Assembly: GCF_009765165.1 (NCBI RefSeq)
Contig: NZ_VLNU01000001.1
Location: 3,664,247-3,728,246, forward strand
Direction: 5' to 3'
Origin: Lysobacter panacisoli
GTDB lineage: Bacteria; Pseudomonadota; Gammaproteobacteria; Xanthomonadales; Xanthomonadaceae
Length of the DNA: 64,000 bases
Shown: one piece after another, positions 49,722 to 58,318 of the stretch
Numbering within the stretch: the first letter of the stretch is position 1
Layout of the letters: each line of letters begins with the position of its first letter
Position numbers and translations under genes: made by a program
The notes under the pieces: model-generated
Database searches by the model: none
The model's input: the letters and a program-made list of their open reading frames with translations, nothing else
What the model was told of the DNA's origin: nothing

Positions 49722-51665
49722 ATGAAGACGTGGCAAGCGTTGGCATGCGCGTGCGTGCTGCTGGGCATCGTGGGTTGCAAGGGGGGTGGCGGTGGCAAGA
49801 AGGCGCAGCAACAGGCGCCGGCGGCCGCAAGCGTCAGTGTTTCGATCAGCACGCCGGAAATCGTGGGGGAATCGATCGTCGGCGACTCCGGATACCGGGC
49901 CGCGTTGAACGGCTCCTGGAGCGGCAGCAATCTTGGTTCTGGCCAGGTCTGGCTTGAGGTCAGCGACAGTGCGGGCAGCTTCGTGATGCCGGCCCGCCAG
50001 CAGGCCAGCGGCAGCGCCTTCGGCTACACGCTCGTGCAGGCCAGCGGCCTCGCCGAAGGCGCGCGCAGCGGCAACCTCACCGTGCGCGCCTGCAAGGACG
50101 CGCAATGCACGCAGCCCTATCCGAACGCCTCCGCGTCGGTCGGCTACCGGCTGCAGGTACGCGAGCCGGTGGTGCGCGTGGCGATCGCCACGCCACCGCT
50201 GGCGGAAACCGTCGACCCGGACGATGCCTTCACCACCGCCGTCGGCGGTACCTGGACGGCGACGTATCTGGGATCGAACCCGGTGTACCTGCAGATCAGC
50301 GACAACGCGGGCACGTTCGTCTCGCCCGCGCCGGCGACGGCGTCCGGCGACGGTCGCTTCCAGTACACGCTGCCGCTCGTCGGCGGGTTGCCCACCGGCC
50401 CGCGCGGCGGCCTGATCACCGTTCGCGCCTGCCGCGATGCCCTGTGCACGCAGCCGTACCGCGACGCGACGATGAGCATCGCCTACCAGTTGCAGATCGC
50501 GCGCATCGCCGAGTGGGAAACGCACCAGCGCAACGCCGCGCACGACGGCTACGTGCCGATCACGCTCGACTACCGGCGTTTTGCGAAGGTTTGGGAGTGG
50601 CAGCGTCCGCCAGGAGTGGAACCGATCGGCGGCATCAATGCGGTGGCGACCAGCAACGGCACGGTCTACACCAGCACCGACGTCTACTTCGGCGAGGCCA
50701 CGCTCCATGCACTGGACGAAACTACCGGCCAGCCGCGCTGGAGCCAGGCCATCGGCTACGCGCCGGCGATGAACCCACCGGCGTACCACGACGGTCGCGT
50801 CTATGTGTCCACGACCGGACACGCCGACACCTTCCTGTGGTCGTTCGATGCCGCTGACGGCACGCTCCGGTTCAAGTCACCCTTCAGCACCCAATGGAGC
50901 AACGTTCTCGCGCCTACGGTGGACGGCGACCAGGTCTTCACCGACGGTGGTTACCAGGGGGGAGTCGTGTATGCCTACGACCGGCTGAGCGGTGCGAGCC
51001 AGTGGGAGCACACCGGTGGCTTCCTATACATGAACACCCCGGCCGTCGATGCCGATCACATCTACCACCACACCGGCTACGCGCTGCGGATCGTGGATCG
51101 CCGCAGCGGCGTGCTTCTAGCGGAGATCGCCGATCCATCCTCCGGCATCAACTATTCCAACTACCACGGAGCGCCGGTACTGGGGCGACGCGACAACGTC
51201 ATCGCCTACAGCGGCACAGGCTTCAGCGGCCGGCTCGCCGCCAGCAGCGAGCACACACAGCAGCGCGCACTGACGAGCTTCAACATCGGCGCGCGGACGC
51301 GGGAATGGTCCACCCAGCAGGCCTACTTGACCCAACCCGCACTGGCTAACGGCGTGCTCTATGCCGGACGGAACTATCCGATGTCGCTGGACGCGATCGA
51401 CGAGACCACCGGCCAGGTGCTGTGGAGCTGGACGCCGCCGGCGATCTACGGCGACAGCTCGTTCCAGCGCAACGTCGTCGTAACCCGCAACCTGTTGTTC
51501 GTCAGCACGGACCGCTCGGTGTACGCGATCGACCTGGCCACGCGTCAGGCGGTGTGGCGATACGACGAGCCGGGCATGCTCGCGATCTCCGCCAACCGCA
51601 CGCTCTACATCACCACGGGCGCATTCCTCAGCGACGGCAAGCTGGTGGCGATCCGCCTGAAGTAA
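49722..51665 (+). CDS. Lipoprotein with two Ig-like repeats and a PQQ-type beta-propeller
   Basis: 647 aa. Lipobox IVGC gives lipidated Cys19, followed by a GGGGGKK linker. Two tandem ~95-residue beta domains (~38-145 and ~150-245) align with each other: both have GSWSGSNLGSGQVWLEVSDSAGSFV / GTWTATYLGSNPVYLQISDNAGTFV and end RACKDAQCTQPY / RACRDALCTQPY. From ~265 on there are propeller blades of PQQ type (LHALDETTGQPRWSQAIG, YAYDRLSGASQWEHTG, IDETTGQVLWSWTPP, YAIDLATRQAVWRYDEPG). There are no dehydrogenase residues, so it is more likely a binding/scaffold protein. Start ATG 49722 has GGAGGG 4 nt before. Confidence 0.82.
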   Translation: MKTWQALACACVLLGIVGCKGGGGGKKAQQQAPAAASVSVSISTPEIVGESIVGDSGYRAALNGSWSGSNLGSGQVWLEVSDSAGSFVMPARQQASGSAFGYTLVQASGLAEGARSGNLTVRACKDAQCTQPYPNASASVGYRLQVREPVVRVAIATPPLAETVDPDDAFTTAVGGTWTATYLGSNPVYLQISDNAGTFVSPAPATASGDGRFQYTLPLVGGLPTGPRGGLITVRACRDALCTQPYRDATMSIAYQLQIARIAEWETHQRNAAHDGYVPITLDYRRFAKVWEWQRPPGVEPIGGINAVATSNGTVYTSTDVYFGEATLHALDETTGQPRWSQAIGYAPAMNPPAYHDGRVYVSTTGHADTFLWSFDAADGTLRFKSPFSTQWSNVLAPTVDGDQVFTDGGYQGGVVYAYDRLSGASQWEHTGGFLYMNTPAVDADHIYHHTGYALRIVDRRSGVLLAEIADPSSGINYSNYHGAPVLGRRDNVIAYSGTGFSGRLAASSEHTQQRALTSFNIGARTREWSTQQAYLTQPALANGVLYAGRNYPMSLDAIDETTGQVLWSWTPPAIYGDSSFQRNVVVTRNLLFVSTDRSVYAIDLATRQAVWRYDEPGMLAISANRTLYITTGAFLSDGKLVAIRLK

Positions 51666-51688
51666 CGCCGGCGGCGACGGTCATCCGC

Positions 51689-51720
51689 GAGGCCCGGCGT
51701 GAACCGCCGGGCCTCTCGTT
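51689..51720 (+). terminator. Rho-independent terminator after the propeller lipoprotein
   Basis: GAGGCCCGGC / GCCGGGCCTC stem, GTGAACC loop, followed by TCGTTT. Confidence 0.8.
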
Positions 51721-51794
51721 TCCGGCACCCGCCTCACGCCGCCGTGATGCCGCTGCTTCCACAGTGGCGCATCTTCGAACGGGGAGTCGCTGCC

Positions 51795-52421
51795 ATGAGG
51801 ATGCTCGTGCTTGCCTTGGCCTGCGGTGCGTCGCTGCTGCTGGCCGCGCCGCAGCCTATTGATGCGCAGTCGCGCAAAACGCCGACCGCGCAGGTCGAGG
51901 TCTCCAAGCGGGCCACGTCCCTGCCCGGCCCGCGTTATGCCTGGGTACCGATGCCCGCGCAGCTGGAAGCGGAGTTCGACCGCCGCGTGCAGGATCCCAA
52001 CCTGCGCACGCGCCTGCAGGCGGCACTGGACAAGGCATTGCAGGCCAAGGGTTACCGGCGCAGCGACGACCTGCGCCAGGCCGACGTCGCCGTGGCTTAC
52101 CGGGTCGGCGTGCGCGACGTCCAGCAGGCGACGGTGCGCGACACGAAAGGTCCGTCCGCCGCGAATGCGTCGGCGCTGGAATGCACCCGCGACGGCTGTT
52201 CGCAGATCGTCGTGCAGTCGGCCAATGGCACGCCGAAGATACGGGTCGACACCGTCGATTCGGTCGAAGGCGGCCTGATGGTCGAGGTGCTGCAGCCCAA
52301 CGACATCCGCGTGCTGTGGCGTTCGCTCTATCGCGGCTCGGTGCGCGCCGGCAAGGCCGGCAAGGTCGATCTCGACGCCGTCGCCCGCCAGACCCTGGCC
52401 GAGCTTCCGCGCGCGCCCTGA
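51795..52421 (+). CDS. DUF4136-like exported protein
   Basis: 208 aa from ATG 51795 (GGGGAG 9 nt upstream). Signal peptide MLVLALACGASLLLAAPQPIDA without a lipobox. Mature pattern: RYAWVPMPAQLEAEFDRRVQDPNLRTRLQAALDKALQAKGYRRSDDLRQADVAVAYRVGV, then VLWRSLYRGSVRAGKAGKVDLDAVARQTLAELP, as in DUF4136 proteins (usually lipoproteins). Periplasmic, function unknown. Convergent with the extensin-like gene, 4 nt apart. Confidence 0.78.
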   Translation: MRMLVLALACGASLLLAAPQPIDAQSRKTPTAQVEVSKRATSLPGPRYAWVPMPAQLEAEFDRRVQDPNLRTRLQAALDKALQAKGYRRSDDLRQADVAVAYRVGVRDVQQATVRDTKGPSAANASALECTRDGCSQIVVQSANGTPKIRVDTVDSVEGGLMVEVLQPNDIRVLWRSLYRGSVRAGKAGKVDLDAVARQTLAELPRAP

Positions 52422-52425
52422 GCGC

Positions 52426-53151
52426 TCATCGGCAGATTCGCGCACGACCGCGATCGAAATGGAAGTGGTCGGCATGCGCGCGGTTGTAGTCGGGACCGAG
52501 GACCACGTCGAAGTAGCCGCACGCACCGTCGTGCACAGCGCGCAGGAAGGCCGCTTCGTCGGATGATCCAGACGACGCGGCACGCCAGTCGTGGAGCACG
52601 CTGACACGACGCCCGTCTTCCATCACGAACGCCGCGATGTCCAGCGCATCGGCGGTGGCGTGCTGGCTGCGGCGACCGCCCTGCTGGCTGTAAAGGTTGC
52701 GGCAGGCGTACGAACCCAGATGTTCGATGCGCCGCACGCGTACGCCCAGGTGCGCCTGCGCCGCCTGCTGCAGGGCATGGCGTTCCCACATCGCCAGCGA
52801 CAGCGCCGCGCGGCAGCTCAGCGAGAACGGCTCACTGACGGCCACGGAGCTGCGCTCGATGCGTACCGCGTTGTCGAAGCCGCAGTGTTCCCCGGTGATG
52901 CGATCGGGCAGCGGCACCAGCCGCATCGATGCCTGCGACAGCGCCACCCGGCAGGCGGCCCGATCCTCGGAATCGCGCTCGAGTTTGTAACGCGTGAGGA
53001 AATTCGGTGGTGCGTCGATACGCAGAGGTGCCCAGGGATTCCACTTTTCCGGAATCTCGATCCGCCCTGAACGCACGGCCCATACCGCCGCCAGTGCGAG
53101 CGACAGCGGAAGCAGCCAGAGCAGATGGCGTACTGGCGATGGAATCGGCAT
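52426..53151 (-). CDS. Extensin-like C-terminal domain protein
   Basis: 241 aa. N-terminal membrane anchor (HLLWLLPLSLALAAVWAV). The domain shows the family pattern with cysteines: HCGFDNAVRIE, LSCRAALSLAMWERHALQQAAQAHLGVRVRRIEHLGSYACRNLYSQQGGRRSQHATADALDIAAFVMEDGRRVSVLHDW, and HADHFHFDRGR. The His/Asp set (HATADALD, HADHFHFD) resembles LAS-type peptidoglycan metallopeptidases such as VanY/MepA, so cell-wall peptide cleavage is likely, though unproven. Confidence 0.85.
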   Translation of the reverse strand: MPIPSPVRHLLWLLPLSLALAAVWAVRSGRIEIPEKWNPWAPLRIDAPPNFLTRYKLERDSEDRAACRVALSQASMRLVPLPDRITGEHCGFDNAVRIERSSVAVSEPFSLSCRAALSLAMWERHALQQAAQAHLGVRVRRIEHLGSYACRNLYSQQGGRRSQHATADALDIAAFVMEDGRRVSVLHDWRAASSGSSDEAAFLRAVHDGACGYFDVVLGPDYNRAHADHFHFDRGRARICR

Positions 53152-53287
53152 GCGCGGACCGTCGGAGGGGGCAGGCGGGATGGTCGTGCAGTTTCATGGA
53201 AGTCGCGCCTGCCAAGCTGAACGCCGCGAGATCGTTCCCGGGCTGACGCACCGCCCGGCGCCATCGGCGCGGGAGGGAGGCACCGGA

Positions 53288-53293
53288 TAAAAT
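53288..53293 (+). promoter_or_regulatory. -10 box of the GAF-GGDEF gene (probably leaderless)
   Basis: TAAAAT in GGATAAAATGGCCGC ends 6 nt before the ATG at 53300, and there is no ribosome site in the last 15 bases. A GGAGGG at 53274-53279 is too far upstream to serve that start. Confidence 0.45.
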
Positions 53294-53299
53294 GGCCGC

Positions 53300-54337
53300 A
53301 TGAAGCCCGATGTCGCCCTACCCGTTCCGCTCCCCTTCGCCCTGATGGCCGAGTCCGTCTCCTCCGCACGCACGCTGGAGGAGCTGGTCCGCCCGCTGCT
53401 GGAAGTGCTGGAAGCCTTCACCGGGATGGAGTCGACCTACCTCACCACGGTCGATGACGAGGCCGGCGTGCAGCACGTGCTGTACGCGCGCAACTCGCGC
53501 CAGCTGCAGATCCCCGAACAGCTCACCGTTCCGTGGTCCGACACGCTGTGCAAGCGCGCGCTCGACGAGGATCGCCTCTACACCGACGACGTGTCCGACC
53601 GCTGGGGCGACTCCGATGCCGCACGCGCGCTCGGCATCCAGACCTACGTCAGCACGCCGGTGCGGCTGGAGGACGGCACCCTGTACGGCACGCTGTGCGC
53701 GGCCAGCGCCCAACGTGTGCCGCTCGCCGACGACGCCGAGCGCGCCCTGCGCATGTTCTCGCGTTTGATCGGCCAGCAGCTGGAACGCGAACGCCTGCTC
53801 GGCGAACTCAAGCAGGCCAACGCCGCCCTCGCCGCAACCGCGCTGGTCGACAGCGTGACCGGCCTGCCCAATCGCCGCGCGCTCATGCAGGAACTGACCC
53901 GTCGCATCGCCCACTGCGAGCGCCAGCACGAAGCGCTGGTGGTGGCCTTCATCGACCTCGACGGTTTCAAGGGCATCAACGACCGGTACGGCCACGACGT
54001 CGGCGACCGCTTCCTCGGTGCGATGGGCCGCGCGTTGTCGGGCGCGCTGCGTGCGGACGATTTCGCCGCGCGCCTGGGCGGCGACGAGTTCGTCGTCGTC
54101 GGCACCGTTGGCCACGCGGAAGGCGAGCACGCCATCGACGCTTTCCATGCACGACTGGCCGACTGCACGCGCGGTCGCTTCACACTGGGCGGGACGACGC
54201 TCGACTACGACGGCGCCAGCGTCGGCGTGGTGGTCGCGGGCGACGACCGCCCCGATGCGGAGACCCTGATCGCACGCGCGGACGCGGCGATGTACGCCGT
54301 CAAGCGTGCGCGCCGGAACGGGGCCGCCGTCCGCTGA
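53300..54337 (+). CDS. GAF-GGDEF diguanylate cyclase
   Basis: 345 aa, soluble. Residues ~20-165 form a GAF domain (TLEELVRPLLEVLEAFTGMESTYLTTVDDE to GTLCAASAQRVPLADDAERALRMFSRLIGQQLE). A short coiled coil leads into the GGDEF domain: DSVTGLPNRRALMQEL, FIDLDGFKGINDRYGHDVGDRFL and the active site ARLGGDEFVVV. All catalytic residues are intact, so it should make c-di-GMP from two GTP. No obvious inhibitory RxxD five residues before GGDEF. Input ligand of the GAF domain unknown. Confidence 0.93.
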   Translation: MKPDVALPVPLPFALMAESVSSARTLEELVRPLLEVLEAFTGMESTYLTTVDDEAGVQHVLYARNSRQLQIPEQLTVPWSDTLCKRALDEDRLYTDDVSDRWGDSDAARALGIQTYVSTPVRLEDGTLYGTLCAASAQRVPLADDAERALRMFSRLIGQQLERERLLGELKQANAALAATALVDSVTGLPNRRALMQELTRRIAHCERQHEALVVAFIDLDGFKGINDRYGHDVGDRFLGAMGRALSGALRADDFAARLGGDEFVVVGTVGHAEGEHAIDAFHARLADCTRGRFTLGGTTLDYDGASVGVVVAGDDRPDAETLIARADAAMYAVKRARRNGAAVR

Positions 54338-54423
54338 CGCTGGCGGGCCGCTGGCCCGTCGCGCGACTTCGCTACGTTGGTCCCGGTGGTAGCCTGCGAG
54401 CGGCCACCCTGCGCGTCAACGCC

Positions 54424-55077
54424 ATGTCGAGCCGGACTCCATCACGACGCATCCTCGAACCGAGCGAGCGCGCAGCGGAAATCCTGTTCGCGCTCATCAT
54501 GACACTGACCTTCACCGGCACGCTCAGCGTCGTCGATGCCGGACGCGATGACGTGCGCGCCATGCTGATCGGCGCGCTGGGCTGCAACCTCGCCTGGGGC
54601 ATCATCGACGGCATCATCCATCTGATGGACCGGCACTCGGAACTCAGCGGCAACCTGCTCGCACTGCGCGAAGCGCGCAACGCCGACGCAGCCACCGCAC
54701 GTGCCCGCATCGCCGATGCGTTGCCGCCCGTGGTGGCCTCGGTACTGCAGGACGCGGAACTCGAAACGATCCGCCAGCGCCTGTCCACGCTGCCCGAACC
54801 GCCACGCCACGCGCGGCTGGCGCGGCGCGACTGGCTGGGTGCGCTGGGCGTTTGCCTGCTGGTGTTCACGACGACATTCCCGCTCGCGGTGCCATTCCTC
54901 TTCATGCAGCACCTCGTCCCTGCAATGCGCGTGTCCAATGCGGTCGCGCTGGTGCTGCTCTTCCTCACCGGCGTGGTCTACGCGCGCAGCGTGAACCGGC
55001 CGGCGTGGCGGGTCGGCACCTGGATGGTGATCCTCGGCTGCGTGCTGGTCGCGCTCACCATCGCGTTGGGCGGCTGA
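54424..55077 (+). CDS. VIT1/CCC1-like membrane protein
   Basis: 217 aa. Four or five membrane segments: ILFALIMTLTFTGTLSVV, RAMLIGALGCNLAWGIIDGIIHLM, GALGVCLLVFTTTFPLAVPFLFM, VSNAVALVLLFLTGVVYA, WRVGTWMVILGCVLVALTIALGG. AWGIIDGIIHL resembles the first-helix motif of the Ccc1/VIT1 iron and manganese transporters. The cytoplasmic helical region at ~70-130 is where that family binds metal, but its Glu residues are fewer here. Probably a divergent member. Confidence 0.72.
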   Translation: MSSRTPSRRILEPSERAAEILFALIMTLTFTGTLSVVDAGRDDVRAMLIGALGCNLAWGIIDGIIHLMDRHSELSGNLLALREARNADAATARARIADALPPVVASVLQDAELETIRQRLSTLPEPPRHARLARRDWLGALGVCLLVFTTTFPLAVPFLFMQHLVPAMRVSNAVALVLLFLTGVVYARSVNRPAWRVGTWMVILGCVLVALTIALGG

Positions 55078-55080
55078 GGC

Positions 55081-55362
55081 TCAAGCGCCCTTCTTCTCGT
55101 TCTCCATCGCCTTGCTGACGATGTCTTCGTAAAGCTGGACGATCTGCACGCCCAGCGTGTGGAACTCCGGATTGCGCGCGACGTAGTGCTGGCCATCCTG
55201 CGCGTCTTCCAGCGCGACCTTGAGGAAGGCGATGTCCGCGTCGGTCAGGCGCTCGCCCGCATCGACGCGCTTCTTCACGTTCAGCGCACGCGGCAGGCGG
55301 AACTTGACCAGCCGGTCCAGCAGCGCTTGCAGGGTGGCGTCGTCGTCATGGGGATCGGCCAT
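55081..55362 (-). CDS. Small conserved helical protein, function unknown
   Basis: 93 aa; GGAG 5 nt before ATG 55362. All-helical, charged: LQALLDRLVKFRLPRALNVKKRVDAGERLTDADIAFLKVALEDAQDGQHYVARNPEFHTLGVQIVQLYEDIVSKAMENEKKG. The pattern is common in gammaproteobacteria. Convergent with the VIT1-like gene, 3 nt apart. Confidence 0.65.
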   Translation of the reverse strand: MADPHDDDATLQALLDRLVKFRLPRALNVKKRVDAGERLTDADIAFLKVALEDAQDGQHYVARNPEFHTLGVQIVQLYEDIVSKAMENEKKGA

Positions 55363-55443
55363 GATCCGCTCCGATGAATGCGCGGGAGGCTCATTCTTGC
55401 GCCGCCGCCGCGCATCGAACCTCACGCGGATTTCACGGCACGG

Positions 55444-56604
55444 CTAGCGTTCGAACGGCTTCGCCATCGCATCCAGCAACGAATGGCGCGCATCGTCGCC
55501 GGTGAGCTCCCACATGAAGACGCCACGCAGCCCTGCGTCCTTCGCGAAGCGCGCACGCAGGCCGATGGACCTGGAATCCTCGTAGCTGACGAAGATGCGC
55601 TCCTTGGCGTTGAACAGCCACGGCGTTTGCGCGACGGGATGCCAGTGCTGCGCCCAATCCGGGTTCTTCAACAGCTTCGACTCGATGTTGCGCCAGTCGC
55701 CGGCATCGTAGGTCCCGCTGTAGGACTGGTACAGACCTTCCCTACCAGTACCGGTGACGCGGAAACCACGGCCGTAGAACGGCACGCCGAGCACCAGCTT
55801 GTCCGCTGGCACGCCATGCTCGCGGTAGTACGCGACTGCGCCTTCGACGTTGTTCCAGCGTCGCAGTTCCGGTGGCAGCGGGTCGTTCGCGACCTCGCGC
55901 AGCGGTGCGTTGAAGGTGGACACCGTGGAGAACGCGGTGCCCATGTCGTAGGTCATCAGGTTGATGAAATCCAGCACGCGGCCCAGTTCTTCCAGCTCGA
56001 AACTGAGCACAGGATCGTACGGGCCCGCCGATTGCATGCGCCCGACCGGCAGCGCCGCCGTAAGCAGGTACGACTGGCCGCGCGTCTTGCCGAGCGCGTC
56101 GAGCTGGCGACGGAACTCCTGCGCCAGCAGCGTCATGTTGCGCCGGTCCTCCGGTCGTGCCGCGATCTCCTTCGGCCCGCCGTACACCGGGAACTCCCAG
56201 TCGATGTCCACGCCGTCGAAGCTGCCGCGATGCGCATCGAAGAACATCGCCACACACGAAGACACGAAACGCCTGCGACTGTCGTCATTCAGCGCCGCAT
56301 CGGAGAAGCCGCCCGCTTCCCAACCGCCGATGGAGATCAGCGTGTGCAGTCTCGGGTGTTCGCGCTTCAGCTCCGCCAGCGCCTTGAAGTGCGCATCGGC
56401 CTGCGGCGCAACCACGCAGCGTCCATCCTCGATGCGCGCGAAGGCGTAGAACAGGTGCGTCAATCGATCCGCCGGAATGTCCTTTACCGGATAGCGTTCG
56501 GCGGAGCCGCCCGGGTAGTACGCACCGACGATGGGCTCCGCGAGTGCGTGGGGAATGGGGCCCAGGGCCACGACGAGAGCCAGGAAGATCAGGAGCTTGC
56601 GCAT
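55444..56604 (-). CDS. Glycoside hydrolase family 18 chitinase-like protein, exported
   Basis: 386 aa from ATG 56604. Signal peptide KLLIFLALVVALGPIPHALA. The GH18 catalytic motif DGVDIDWEFP carries the acid Glu137 with the conserved aspartates before it; SIGGWEAGGFSDA and LINLMTYDMGT and the terminal GVFMWELTGDD are also as expected. Cleaves beta-1,4-N-acetylglucosamine linkages of chitin or a related glycan. No chitin-binding module is attached. In Lysobacter-like bacteria such enzymes feed on fungi. Confidence 0.92.
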   Translation of the reverse strand: MRKLLIFLALVVALGPIPHALAEPIVGAYYPGGSAERYPVKDIPADRLTHLFYAFARIEDGRCVVAPQADAHFKALAELKREHPRLHTLISIGGWEAGGFSDAALNDDSRRRFVSSCVAMFFDAHRGSFDGVDIDWEFPVYGGPKEIAARPEDRRNMTLLAQEFRRQLDALGKTRGQSYLLTAALPVGRMQSAGPYDPVLSFELEELGRVLDFINLMTYDMGTAFSTVSTFNAPLREVANDPLPPELRRWNNVEGAVAYYREHGVPADKLVLGVPFYGRGFRVTGTGREGLYQSYSGTYDAGDWRNIESKLLKNPDWAQHWHPVAQTPWLFNAKERIFVSYEDSRSIGLRARFAKDAGLRGVFMWELTGDDARHSLLDAMAKPFER

Positions 56605-56795
56605 CAGCGGACGGTCCGAATCGAGTCGCGTCGATGGTACCGGACCCGTTCCGGTCTGCCCCACGCCGGCGTAAACGTCCCGGGAGGCTGCGCTTCCCGG
56701 GCGCCCCGCCACCCGGCAAACGGTGACCGCCCCAGGGTGCCGAAGTCGTTGCCAAGGGTGGGTTTCCCCTCAGCCGCCGCACGAGGGCTCTGCTC

Positions 56796-58280
56796 GTGTC
56801 CATCGATGTCCTGGTAGAAGAGCTGTTCCAACGATTCCCTGGGCTCCGCCGCGTGCTGCGCTGGTTCGCGCTGACCTCTATGGCGCTGGGGCTGCTGGCC
56901 GCGATCCTTGGGCACGTTTCGGAAATCCGTGACGGGCTGTTCGAGATTCTGGGCCCGAACCATCTGTTGACGATCCACTTCGGCATGGCGCTCCTCGTGG
57001 GCGTCACGTTTCTTGCCGCCTACCTCGTACTGTTCGTCTGGATCTACAGGCGCCACCTGGCACGCATCGAGAAGGCCGCCCGACGCAGGACGCTTGTTTC
57101 CGCCACCGTCCTCCTCGTGAGCGGACTCGCGGCCGGAAGCATCTACGCGGCGTTGCCGCCGAAACCCGACCTTGAGCGCGTGATGACCAGCGAAGCCGGC
57201 AAGATGCGCAGGGAACTGATCGAACTGGGAAAACCCGAAGGAGGCATGCGGACCAATCGCATCGACAATGCCTCGATGCTGCAGGTCTGGTCGTCGGCGC
57301 AGTGTCTCGTCGCGATCATGTCCAGCCCGGACGCAATGACGGACGAGGAAGCACGCCAGATCCGCGATCATCTCGATTTCATAAACCGCAGCCAGTTACC
57401 CGGAGCCGAAGGCTGGGGCTACGTCCACGAACTTCGCTGGGGCGTGACCGAAGTGAATGCGTGGGTCGTGCTTGCCGAACTCATGTCGACACGACCGGAT
57501 CTCATCGGAAGGATCTGGGGCAACCGATCGCCGGAAGCCATCTCGCGCCTGGCCCACCATGTCGACGACCTGTCGCACCGGCAGACGCGTGGCGGCGGGT
57601 GGGCGCCCATCAACGTCACCGACAAGGACGAATACGCCCGCACCTATTCGACCGTCATGGCAACGTGGGCGCTGGTCGAAGTCGAGCGACGCGCCGATCT
57701 GAAGCTGTCGTCGCAGAAGGATGCGATCAACGGCGGGATCCGCTGGCTCCTGAAGTATTACGACAACGACATGGAAAGCTGGGTCCCCAACCCCATCCGA
57801 CAGCAGCAGACCGAAAGCTATGTCGGATTGACCACACAAACACTGTATGTCATCGAGCGAGCCCGCCCACTGCACTTCTATCTTCTCGACGGCAATCCGA
57901 CCTACGAACGCGCCCAACGGCACATGGCGGACCTCATGTCCGACTCGCGGCGACGCACGACGGATCCGCTGAGTGATCGACCAGTCGGAAGGAACGACAG
58001 GACACACGATTCCGACGTCTACATCGGCGACCGCATGCTGGAGGGAAGTACGTTCCTCTGGTTCCCCTGGACCGCCGCCTACTGCTCCGAAATGAAGGAA
58101 GGTCGCTTGACCGACCCACGAATCGATTCGGGCTGCACGCTACTCGCCCAGCGGAGCAACGAACTCATCAAGCACGCACGCGCAGAACCCTATGCCTATG
58201 TGATGGCGGAAAGCCTGTACGCCATCAACGTCAACCTGGCGCGTGTCGCGCGGCGCCCTCCGGTATCGACGCAGGACTGA
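56796..58280 (+). CDS. Membrane-anchored protein with helical-toroid-like domain, function unknown
   Basis: 494 aa from GTG 56796 (GAGGG upstream). Three membrane segments in the first 135 residues (VLRWFALTSMALGLLAAILG, HFGMALLVGVTFLAAYLVLFVWIY, TLVSATVLLVSGLAAGSIYAAL). The rest (~135-480) is soluble and helical with repeated aromatic segments of the prenyltransferase/squalene-cyclase toroid style: MLQVWSSAQCLVAI, GWGYVHELRWGVTEVNAWVVLAEL, GGGWAPINVTDKDEYARTYSTVMATWALVEVERR, AINGGIRWLLKYYDNDMESWVPNP, ESYVGLTTQTLYVIERA. No DDxxD or DxDD motif is clear, so catalysis is doubtful. Its composition is less GC-rich than its neighbours. Confidence 0.72.
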   Translation: MSIDVLVEELFQRFPGLRRVLRWFALTSMALGLLAAILGHVSEIRDGLFEILGPNHLLTIHFGMALLVGVTFLAAYLVLFVWIYRRHLARIEKAARRRTLVSATVLLVSGLAAGSIYAALPPKPDLERVMTSEAGKMRRELIELGKPEGGMRTNRIDNASMLQVWSSAQCLVAIMSSPDAMTDEEARQIRDHLDFINRSQLPGAEGWGYVHELRWGVTEVNAWVVLAELMSTRPDLIGRIWGNRSPEAISRLAHHVDDLSHRQTRGGGWAPINVTDKDEYARTYSTVMATWALVEVERRADLKLSSQKDAINGGIRWLLKYYDNDMESWVPNPIRQQQTESYVGLTTQTLYVIERARPLHFYLLDGNPTYERAQRHMADLMSDSRRRTTDPLSDRPVGRNDRTHDSDVYIGDRMLEGSTFLWFPWTAAYCSEMKEGRLTDPRIDSGCTLLAQRSNELIKHARAEPYAYVMAESLYAINVNLARVARRPPVSTQD

Positions 58281-58318
58281 TGCCGCGCGGCACCACCGGA
58301 ATCACGCGCCGATCCGCC

